Origin: Paramoeba atlantica
Taxonomy: Eukaryota; Discosea
Length of the DNA: 64,000 nucleotides
Assembly: GCA_977017575.1 (NCBI GenBank)
Contig: CDRNVI010000151.1
Span: forward strand, 62,001 to 126,000
Direction: 5' to 3'
This document shows positions 51,901-63,900 of the stretch, piece by piece (position 1 is the first letter of the stretch; every line of letters begins with the position of its first letter). A program made the position numbers and the translations under genes. The notes under the pieces were generated by a model that saw only the letters and a program-made list of their open reading frames with translations, searched no databases and was not told the origin of the DNA.

Positions 51901-54900
51901 GAGGAAGCGTAAAGGAATGAGCGAAAATAATCTTGGAAATTGCACCCAACAGAACGTCTTATGTGTCCTACTCAAGCGCCTCGGGTTCTACGAGGTTTCT
52001 AACAAACACCTCTCAGAGGAGGTCATCCTCTCCGTGGTCTGTGACAGCCAAGAGGTGCGAGGTGCGCTTTTAGCGGGCCTGATTGATACTGACGGCCATC
52101 TTGAAATGAACAGAATGTGGCGCATCACGCAGAAAGACCATGATGCAAACGGAATGCATCACAAATCCATTCTTGACCTCGCTCATCGAACTGCACTCTC
52201 ATTGGGCCTTCACTCTTCACGTTGTAGGGCAAAGAAGGTGTATAAGTCGACACTGAGGGGCAAACCTCTCGCATCAGGCATTATGGGAGGAACGTGCATC
52301 ACAACCCCACCAGTGAATGACCCTATCTCCAAATTCATCCTTACTGACTACAAGCGCATCACGGAGAGCAGCCACAATATGTTGCGATCGGATCGTAACC
52401 GCCAGCTGTACAGGTTCAAGGTGTCCAAGATGGACACACCAGAAGGTCCATATGTTGGTATCCAAGTCGAAGGTGAGAACGAGCGATTCCTCCTTGGGGA
52501 CCATGTGAGCGTGCACAACTGTAAAGATCTTAAGCATTTGATCTACTATCGCTTCAACACCGGTCCAGTTGGAAAGGGTCCTGGTTGTGGATTTTGGGCT
52601 CCAGGTTGGCGTGTATGGCTCTTCTTCCTTCGTGGTATTGTACCTTTATTAGAAAGATGGTTGGGTAATTTGCTTGCTCGACAATTTGAAGGTCGTCACT
52701 CCAAAGGAATTGCGAAGACTGTTACGAAACAACGTGTAGAAAGTCATTTTGATTTAGAGTTGCGAGCTGCTGTGATGCATGACATTCTTGATATGATGCC
52801 TGAGGGTCTCAAACAAAACAAGTCTCGAACGATCTTACAGCATTTGAGTGAGGCATGGCGATGTTTTAGTCCTTCTACGCCCGTACGAATGGCTGATGGG
52901 ATGACCAAGAAAGCTGGTGATATTGTGAAAGGTGATCTCGTCCTTGGGAGTAAGGGTCAAGGGCTTCCAGTTCTCCATACAATGAATGGTCGTGATCGAA
53001 TGTATCGTGTGGATCTCCTTCCTGATGGTGTTAATGAAGGAAATGATCCCAATTGGAACTTTGAGGAAGATGGATTTGTGTGCAATAGCAGACACGAACT
53101 AGTCCTTGTCAATCCGCAGCTTGGTGGAGTTTCCATCAACCACAATGCGACCCGTCGTGTGTTTGAGGTGCATTCTGCTGGTCTTGTTCCGTACAAAGGT
53201 CCTGTTCCAATTGAAAAACACCTTGGTCATATTTGCAGAACGTTTTCCTATTCAGAAAATATGTACAGATCCTTGAAGGCGAGCAAGGATGCTGCTGAAG
53301 CTGAGGCCAAATACTTGAAAGAATCTGGGGCATCCAATGTACGTGTGCAGGTGAACTATAAGCGCGGTTGTGTAAGTGTGTCTGTTGCTTCCCTCAATGG
53401 TGCAGTCAGGAAGCACTCTGGAACCTTTCGTTTTGGAGTCTCTAAACTAAATGGGACGACAGACACCGATCGAATCTTTGCAGGAGAAGCAGCTGCGAAG
53501 GCTGCTGCTGAGAGTTATGTGGTTGATTGTGCCAAAATACCAGCGATGTGGAGTGTTAGTGTGGAAGACTATCTTGCCTACTGCAAGGCCCATCCCCAAC
53601 ATGCTGATCGCTTGCGCATGGTGTTCTGTGATCAAATTGAGTTTCCACGTGTCATCCACCTGCAGAAACAATTTTATAATGTTGATGACCTCCTCAATGA
53701 TATGTATGCTTCCAACTTGCTTCCTCATGCAACTGCTGCTGATGTGGCCTATTTACTTGGGCTGCACTTGGCTGATGGTAAGAAAGGACATGCAAAGTTC
53801 TTCTTGGGTCTTCATGAGAAGAAGATCATCGATTACCTTGTGGCCATTGCTCCTACATTTGGCATGGTGGCAACATTGGAGAAGCCAGTGACCAACTGTC
53901 AGCCTGTCTATCTTTCTGGGTGTGATTTCCGTGTTCCTAACTCACGTAAACGTAACACACTACTCTCCCTATTCTGTCATCTGGGGTATGGCATTGATGA
54001 TACTAAAAAAGTGAGTGGAAAACTGTGGAAAAATATCGTCTTGCAGGACTCTACCTTCCGCCGTGCTGTGCTTGCTGGTCTCATTGATGGTGACGGAACC
54101 TACCAGATTGCGCATCGCAACTGTGACAAACCTCATGGATATGGATTTGTTCAAGGGGTTGATAGTGAGTATTCAAAACATCATGAAGATATTATGTTCC
54201 TTGTGAGGGATATTTCCAGAAGCCTTGGTCTCAATTGCTTTATTTTCCGCCGTTCAAACGGATATCCTGCTGACCGAGTACGTCTGACATGCAACATCAC
54301 TGGTGATGGTGTCCACCTGATTCCGTGCAAAGAGAAACCTTTAATGAAGCATGAGTGCAGTGAGAACCCGTCTCGTTTCCGTGGTTATGTTCAATTTAAA
54401 GTCACAAAGGCCAGTGAGAATGGGCCCTACTGTGGATTTCAGCTGGAAGGCTCACCACTTTTCCTCTTGAAGAACTGGTTGATTGCCCATAATTGTTTTA
54501 AAGCTAACATCCCTTGGAAGGTTCCAGGATTGCCCATTGCCATTGAAAATATGATTCTTCGATATGTGAAGAGTAAGGCAGATTGGTGGACCAATGTTGC
54601 GCATTATAATCGTGAGCGAATTAGGCGAGGTGCCACTGTCGATAAAACTGTTTGCCTCAGCCCAGACACCGAGGTGCGTATGTGGGACGGTTCAGTGCGT
54701 ACCATGACTGAAGTAAATGTTGGTGATCTCCTCGTTGGTGATGACAGTACACCCCGCACTGTAATTGAGCGGTGGACTGGCATGACGGATGTCATGTACG
54801 AGATCAATCAGCACAATGGCATGACATATCGTTGCACAGGGAAGCACCAGCTCGTGGCGAGATTGTCGGGCTGCAAGCAGCAGTGTTATGTGGACAAGCG

Positions 54901-57900
54901 TTCGGGCAAATGGTGTGTTGAGTGGTGGACTGTCGAGAACAAATGCCTGATGCGGAACTATGGTCCCAAAGCATTCAACACTGAGGAAGAGGCGCGCAAC
55001 TTCCTGGTGACCAAGCCAACAATTACTACAGGTGAGTTGGCTGAACTGTGTGTCGAGGATGTGCACAACCAATTCAAGTCAATTCGTTCGCATGTCTTTG
55101 GTGTGCGTGTTGGTGTTCACACAGACAGAGCTAGCCACAACCACCCACTACTCCTCGAGCCATACATGCTGGGCCTGTGGCTGGGTGATGGCACGACGTC
55201 TGGGCGCCCAATGGTGACAACAAACGATGAGGAGATTGTGATGTACCTCAAGGGCTTTGCGAAACGACTCAACCTCTCAGTCAAGGCTCAGGAGAGTGGA
55301 CGAATCGGTGAGACAGATAACAAGTTCTTCTCCTACTACCTTGCCTCCCCACATGGGCAGCCCAACCAATTTCTGGAAGCGCTCAGGCACTACGGTGTTC
55401 TGCACAGCAAGTGCATCCCAAATGACTACATGGGTGCATCACGTGCCGACCGCCTCTCACTGCTCGCTGGTTTCCTGGATTCCAACGGGTGGGTGCACAA
55501 GGACAAGTTCCCAAGAGAGGAATACATTACCTATGGACTCTCCTTCTCGCAGGGTACCAATCACAAAGACCTTCTGTATGACTTCTCTGACCTGTGCCGC
55601 TCACTCGGTTTTGCCGGCTGTGAGGTCCGCCAGTACACCGCAGGTGTGCGAAAATTGAGGAAGCGCAAGAAAGATAATGTGGAGATGATGCGATGGCAAT
55701 TCGTAGCCTCAGGCCCCACATGTCACGATGTGCCAACACTGTTGGAGCGCAAACGCGTGCCCACTGATGCGTGTTGGCGCGACACAACATCAGGCATCCC
55801 CAGCAAGTTGGAGTTGTCGAAGATAGAGGCACTGGAACAACCATATGTGGGTGTCACAGTGAGCGGTGCGAATCATCGATTTCTCCTGCGGGACTACACT
55901 GTAACCCACAACTGCAAGAAGAATCTTGGACGTTTAACACGATTGTGGCTCAAAGCTGAGCAAGAACGCCAACATAATTATTTGAAAGATGGGCCATATA
56001 TTAGCGCTGAGGAAGCCGTGGCTATCTATACAACTACTGTTCATTGGCTTGAGAGCCGAAAGTTTTCTCCAATCCCTTTCCCTCCTTTGAATTACAAACA
56101 TGATACAAAGTTATTGATTTTAGCGTTGGAGAGGCTGAAGGAAGCTTATTCTGTGATGGCTCGATTAAATCAGTCCCAAAGAGAAGAACTTGGTTTGATT
56201 GAACAGGCTTATGATAACCCACACGAAGCTCTTAGTCGGATTAAACGTCATTTACTAACACAACGTGCCTTTAAAGAAGTTGGAATTGAATTTATGGACT
56301 TGTATAGTCACTTGGTGCCTGTTTATGATGTCGAACCTTTAGAAAAGATTACTGACGCGTATTTAGACCAGTATCTATGGTACGAGGCTGATAAGAGGCA
56401 CCTCTTCCCTGGTTGGATCAAACCTGGAGATTCTGAACCACCTCCTTTGTTGGTCTACAAATGGTGCCAGGGGATTAATAACTTACACAATGTGTGGGAT
56501 ACATCCAATGGTGAGTGTGTTGTGATGCTTGAGACGAAGTTAGAAAAGATTTATGAAAAGGTTGATTTGACACTGTTGAATCGTTTATTACGTTTGATTC
56601 TCGATCACAATATCGCCGATTACATTACAGCGAAGAATAATATTGTGATGAATTACAAAGATATGAATCATACGAATTCATATGGGTTGATTCGTGGTCT
56701 GCAGTTTGCTTCTTTTATCGTTCAATTCTATGGTTTAGTTTTGGATCTTCTTCTTTTGGGTTTGACTCGTGCTTCTGAAATTGCTGGTCCTCCTGAAATG
56801 CCCAATGATTTCCTCACGTTTCACAGCTTGGTCATGGAAACCAAACACCCCATTCGACTCTATTCTCGTTATATTGATCGCATCCACATTTGTTATCGTG
56901 TGACACATGACGAAGCTAAAGAGTTGATTCAACGATATCTGACAGAGCACCCTGATCCGAATAACGAAAATATTGTTGGGTATCCAAACCGAAAATGTTG
57001 GCCGCGTGATTGTCGGATGAGGTTGATGAAACATGATGTGAATTTAGGAAGAGCTTTGTTCTGGGATCTGAAGAATCGGTTACCCCGTTCTGTGTCGACT
57101 ATTGAGTGGGAGAACTCTTTCGTGTCGGTATACAGCAAAGATAACCCTAACTTATTATTTAATATGTGTGGGTTTGAGGTTCGGGTCTTACCAAAGATGA
57201 GAGCTATTAATGAATCGTTTACAAACAAAGATGGAGTCTGGAATCTTCAAAACGAGAGTACAAAAGAACGGACTGCTCAAGCATTTTTGCGAGTTGATGA
57301 AGAGAGTCTGAAAAGGTATGAGAACAGAGTTCGAATGATTTTGATGGCTTCTGGTTCCACTACCTTTACTAAGATTGTTAACAAGTGGAACACATCTTTG
57401 ATTGGTCTGATGACCTATTTCCGTGAAGCTGTCGTTCACACACAAGAATTGTTGGATCTATTGGTCAAGTGTGAAAACAAAATTCAGACTCGTATTAAAA
57501 TTGGGTTGAACTCAAAGATGCCTTCTCGTTTCCCTCCTGTTGTCTTCTATTGCGTCGCGCCAAACACACCGGTGAGGATGGCTGATGGCTCAGAGAAGGC
57601 AATGGGCAACATCGAGCTTGGTGAGTTGGTCCTTGGTGACGATGGTGGCATCCGGACTGTTGCACACATCCATTCTGGAAAGGCACCACTCTACCGTGTT
57701 GCACTTGCGCACAATAAGATGGACAACTTCCTCTTCAATGACTCAGCATTCGTCTGCAATGGCAATCACAAGCTGGTCATCTCGCTCATCAAGGACGAGG
57801 CATCAAATGGTCTCCGGATCGACACAACAGGTGACATGAACTCAGTGAGGGGTTCCATTGGCTGCCGCTTCCTCACACTCAAGTTCGACCCTCACCTTGG

Positions 57901-60900
57901 CGCTGAGCGGCCATATGAGGTTGAATGCTGTATCAAGTGGAATGTCAACAACTTCGCGCGCCTGATCAAGGAGAAAGGGTATGATGTCTACAACACTCGT
58001 GCTGAGGCAATTGCTGCTGCGGAGGAGATGCAGAAGACGATGTCAGTGACTGAGTGGCACGTCTCAACAAGTGTCTATCTTGAATATGAGCGTGGTGTGA
58101 GGGAGGGCCGGGGCTTGCACATCCCACTCAAGATGCGGTATGGTGCCTCCATTGAAGAATGGCCTGTCCGGAGCTTGTGGAGACCGTCACTCACCGACAT
58201 CATCAATGAGGGCATTGCGATAGTGGGGCTTGTGGGTGTGACTGTGACAGCGGAGCAGATGGCTTGGATGATTGGCCTGTGGCTTGGTGGTGGCACTGCC
58301 AAGGAGACAAGGATCTCTGTGGGTGATGACGACTGGCCTGAGCTGAAACCAAAGTTTGAGGAGTTTGGTGCTGCGTGTGGGCTAAAGATCAACCACACAT
58401 CAGATCCACAAGAGAGGTGCGGGCGGGTGACGCTTGAGCCAATCGAGAAGAGGACAAACTACAAGCTCAACCTCTTGAACATTGTGTTGTCAAATCTGGG
58501 ACTCTTGGAGGAGAAGCAGGTGAGCACCAGGACAGAGGAGATTCTGATCACAGAGAGTGGCAACGTGCGGCGCTCCCTCATTGCCGGCCTCATCGACTCA
58601 GACGGTTTCGTCCGCCATGACGTCAACACTGACAGGCCCAAGGGCTACACATTCACACAGTCAATCCGTGCGAACCACGAGTCAATCCTACACCTCTTCT
58701 ACATCATCTCACGCTCACTTGGGTTGATGACGTTCACGCGTAAATATGTTGTCAAGGATACAACACAAGAGTTGAATGGCAGAGCAGAGACAGGTGCCAA
58801 GTGCTGGATGCGTGGAGATATCCACATTGCGGGTGATGTACACATGTTGCCAGTGGCGCTCTCGAAGAAGAAGATCGACCAACCAACATTCCAGCATAAT
58901 CGCCAGGTGCGCACGTTCGAGATCACCAAGGAGACTGAGGACGGTGACTATGTCGGCTTCGCAGTGGGCGAGGGTGAGTCGCCTCTCTTCTGTCTCGGTG
59001 ACTTCCTCGTGACGCACAATACTCCAAAGGAGTTGGGAGGTCTTGGGATGTTGTCGATGGGTCATGTGTTGATTCCTCAGTCCGATCTTCGGTATGCCAA
59101 ACAAACTGATATTGGGATCACCCACTTCCGATCTGGTCTTAGCCACGAAGAAGGACAATTAATCCCTAACTTGTATCGTTATATCCAACCTTGGGAGATG
59201 GAGTTTATTGATTCCCAAAGAGTCTGGGCGGAATATGCCTTGAAGAGACAAGAGGCAAATGCGCAAAATCGGCGATTGACTTTAGAGGATTTGGAAGACA
59301 GTTGGGATAAGGGAATTCCTCGAATCAACACTCTCTTCCAAAAGGATCGACATACTCTTGCCTATGACAAGGGTTGGCGAGTCAGAACAGACTTCAAGCA
59401 GTACCAATTGTTGAAAAATAACCCTTTCTGGTGGACTCATCAACGTCACGATGGAAAACTTTGGAATTTGAATAATTATCGAACTGATATGATCCAAGCG
59501 TTGGGAGGTGTCGAAGGTATTTTGGAACATACTTTGTTTAAGGGAACCTACTTTCCGACATGGGAAGGTCTCTTTTGGGAGAAGGCGTGCTTCCGCATCG
59601 ATACTGAGTTGATGCTCGCCACTGGGGAGACTATTTTGGCAAAAGATGTCAAAGTAGCTACTCTTCTCATGGGGGATGATGGAACACCGAGGAAAGTTGC
59701 AAAGGTTGTGAATGGAATCGACAGATTGTATGAAATTTCTTTCACTGGTCACGAAAGCGAGCCATTGGTTGTCACTGGAAACCACATCTTATGTCTTAAA
59801 GCAAGTTCGAGTTTGGATGATGATGATTCGATAAATATTAAAAAAGGAGAGATAATCGAAATGACTGTTGAAGAATATCTTGCATTGCAACCAATTGTTC
59901 AAAGGCTTTTACGACTTTACCGGGCATCTTCTATTCCATTCAATACTGAATGCACGCCGGATAAGATGCTTGTTGATCCATACTTTTTGGGACTATGGTT
60001 AGGTGATGGCATGCATCTCAGTGAAGACAAAGAGAACATTCGGACTGATCATGGTAAGAAAAATCCATTACTCGACGATCTGCGTTCGTTACAATTGATT
60101 CCACCTGCGGGAGAGAGGTTAAAAGGACCGGAAGTTGGTATGAAACATATCCCAGATATTTACAAGTTTGCAAGCGAAGAAACTCGCCTGCAGGTACTGG
60201 CTGGCTTACTCGACAGCGACGGATGCCACAATGATGATCGCAGAATTGTTTATGTATTCACACAATCTGATCGTTTGTGGCACAAACGGCTCTTTGAAGA
60301 TACTGTTTTTCTGGCTCGAAGTCTCGGTTTCAGCTGCTGCCCTATTAATCTCGAAGATGTGGGTGAAAAAGAGATTTTAGGAGGACGAATGTGTGAAACT
60401 GGAAACACTTTAAGACTGCAGATATTCGGTGATATCAATAAAATTCCGGTGAAACTCAACCGAAAAATGGCGCGCGAGAGAATAACGACTGCTGCAGATT
60501 GGCGCACACATAGCATTGGATCGATTCGTCAACTCGAGAAACCTGAACCTTTTGTTGGTTTCTTGGTTGATGGCAACAAGCGTTTCTTGCGCGCAGACTT
60601 CTTGGTCACACACAACTCTGGTTTTGAAGAATCCATGAAGTACAAGAAATTGACAAATGCACAGCGCTCTGGTTTGAATCAGATCCCTAATCGACGATTC
60701 ACATTATGGTGGTCTCCAACTATTAACAGAGCGAATGTGTATGTTGGATTTCAAGTCCAGCTTGATTTAACTGGTATTTTCATGCACGGAAAAATTCCTA
60801 CTTTGAAGATTTCTCTCATTCAAATTTTCCGTGCCCATTTGTGGCAGAAGATACATGAGAGTATCGTTATGGATCTTTGTCTCCGAGATGACCAAATGAT

Positions 60901-63900
60901 TTTGGCCGCTGATGGGAGCCACATCACTGCAGGAAACGTTACAGAGGGAACCATGTTGGTTGGCGAAGATGGTGCTCCTCGTAGAGTAGTTGCTATTCAT
61001 AAAGGAGAAAGTCCAGTGATGTATCATTTCCATCCTCGGAAGCTTCGAAAGGGTGACACTGCACAGCAAGGATTCGTCTGCACCCCAAATCATATTGTTT
61101 GTTTGAGGTTACCAAAACCTGTTATCCAAAGGAGATCAAACCCAACATCTGTAATTGTGCGGTATCCAGAAATATTGATGAAAGTTGAATTTGACTTTCC
61201 GACTTTCCAAATGAAAGAGAAGAGGTTCTCAGTGGATCCCACTCAGTTTGGTGCGCTCTCTCACAATCCCCAGGAACGTTGTAAAGACTCAGCCGACAAA
61301 TTCATGGACGAAGCGAGGAAGAAGGGTTGTAAAGTTCAGTTGGTTCACTTAAAGTCACAGGAAAAGTATGTTGTAAAAATTTCTGATGCACCTGCTGAGA
61401 GTGACTTGAATGTTGGTTCGATTGGATTTTCTTACAGAAACCATTATCGCTCAGGTGTCCCTTCGATTGATGATGCTGAAAGGGAGGCTGTGTTATTTTT
61501 GGATTCGCTCGAGAAGGATGTTGTATGGGAGGTGACTGCCAAAAATTACTTTGATTGGGCTCAATCTTCCTCCTTGCACAAGGAATGCCGATTATATCTG
61601 AAACCGACAGTATGTACCACATGGGAAGATGATGTGACTCTAGCTAGAGAGTGGTCTCAACGATCTGGGCTCTCTTTGCACGAACTTGGCTGGCTCTTAG
61701 GATTGTGGCTTGGTGATGGGAAAGCTGATGACACCCGAATTACCCTCGACATGAGCAAAGATCTGGCTTCATTTGAGCGTCTGAAATCTCTTGCTGAGAA
61801 AATGAAGCTCTATGTAGTTATCCCGCCTCAGTTTGACAGCCAAATGGCTATTGAAGATCGATCTCAACTTGTTCTTTTGAGTACAAGCCCTTCTTCACGA
61901 AATGTAAAAACAGCAAACATCTTCTGGAACATTCTCAGTGCGTTTGGGGCAAATACTCCTGGAAAACGTTTGACTCAGGGATCTATTCAAAAATTTGTCC
62001 AATCGCCAGAGCAGTTCCGTCTTGGTCTCCTTGCTGGTCTTATTGACTCAGATGGTACTCTCTCTACGAGTGAAGAACGACATCGACACTATGTATTCAG
62101 CCAGTATCTTGGTCATGTAGAGATCGTAGAGCTTGCCCAGCGCGTTGCTTCGAGTATTGGAGCTCGTGCCAATGTTACTCAAGTAGATTATGTTGATCGG
62201 CGCACAAAGAAGAACCATTCCCGTAAAGACCTTATCATTGGGGGAACAGCGAAGCTATTGGAGTTGGACTGTGCGATTCTTTCAAAGAGACTTCCTCGTG
62301 ATAGTTTTGATCGTCCATTTGTTCAAGATCCTTCAGTCAGGTGCTTTGACGTTAACCAAATCAGAGGTGGTTCATTTACTGGATTCCAATTGGATGACAA
62401 TGGCCCTAATGCACGATTTCTTCTTGCAAATGGAATTTCTACACACAATTGTCAAGTGTTTGACCAAGAACTTGATGCATTGGAGATTGAGACTGTGCAA
62501 AAGGAGACCATCCATCCCCGAAAGAGCTACAAGATGAATAGCTCTTGTGCTGATATCTTGTTATTTGCTTCGTACAAGTGGCAAGTCTCTAAACCTTCCT
62601 TATTGATGGATGGAGGGGATACATTTGAAGGAACAACGACGAAATATTGGTTGGATGTGCAACTTCGTTGGGGAGATTATGATTCGCATGATATTGAGAG
62701 GTATTCTCGTGCTAAGTTTTTGGATTATACGACTGATAATCTCTCTCTCTATCCTTCTCCAACTGGGTGTCTTGTTGGAGTTGATTTGGCGTATAACTTG
62801 TACGCTTCCTACGGAAATTGGTTCCCTGGATGTAAACCACTGATCCAACAAGCTTTGGCCAAAATTATCAAAGCAAACCCAGCTTTGTATGTCCTTCGTG
62901 AGCGTATTCGAAAAGGTCTTCAACTGTATTCTTCTGAGCCAACTGAACCATACCTGACTCCTCAGAATTATGGAGAGCTGTTCAGCAAGCAGATTATTTG
63001 GTTTGTGGACGACACAAATGTCTATCGGGTCACAATTCATAAGACTTTTGAGGGTAACTTAACCTGCTTCCCAGCGGATGATCATCAGATCTTGACTGAG
63101 CATGGCTTCTGGTTCTTGTCACAAGTGCTGGAGCATTTTGAAACACACGAGACACTCAGTGTTGGCTGCTATGTGGAAGGTGTGCTTGAGTACCATGACA
63201 TCACCCGCGCGGATGTCACAATTCAGGAAGGCTCACATGATTTGGTCAGCATGGTCTCAGAGAAGACTAAGCGCAATGGTAGAGGTGGATCAACTCGTGT
63301 TATGTCTGCCGATAATGTGGACATTGCACCCACTTCGAACCATCGCATGCTGCTTCGTGTGGGCCGAACAGTGGGCCACCGAGAGTGGCCAGGTAGCAAG
63401 AAAACTCCCCCGCCACTTGAGGTCCATCTTGCTGGTTCTGTACTTGAGAAGGGCCAAGCAGACGATACTGTTGTCGCTCAGTTTTTGGCACACTTCAGTG
63501 AAGGAGAGAAGGTGACTTGTGCTGACCTTCCATTTGCTCAGGCTCTGGATCTGAGAACTGGTGATGAGGTGGATGCATTCTTGGAGCTCTATGGCTATTG
63601 GGTGGGTGATGGATATCTCAACATTAACGCCAAAGCCATTGCATTTGCGCCCAAGAAGGTCAATGATTGGGATTATCTGGATGCCCTCTTTGAGCGCCTG
63701 GAGCGTGTTCTGCCAGAAATCACGCATGAAACTCACCGTGGTGGAGTCCAGATTGCTGCCCGCCCACCAATCCTGGAGTGCAACAAGCCTGCTGGACGTG
63801 CTGCAGCGCCTCGTGTTGGAGAACGCCAGCGTTTGTACCACATTTCCAAATCTGAATGGTTTGACTATTTTTACCATGAGTATGGGCACAAATATGTTGG

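Noticed and set aside
50813..63064. PRP8 insertions as spliceosomal introns
   Set aside because: The frame stays open throughout with complete intein splicing blocks (Cys1, TxxH-like block B, terminal HN, +1 nucleophile) and DOD motifs; intron signals are absent at the junctions.
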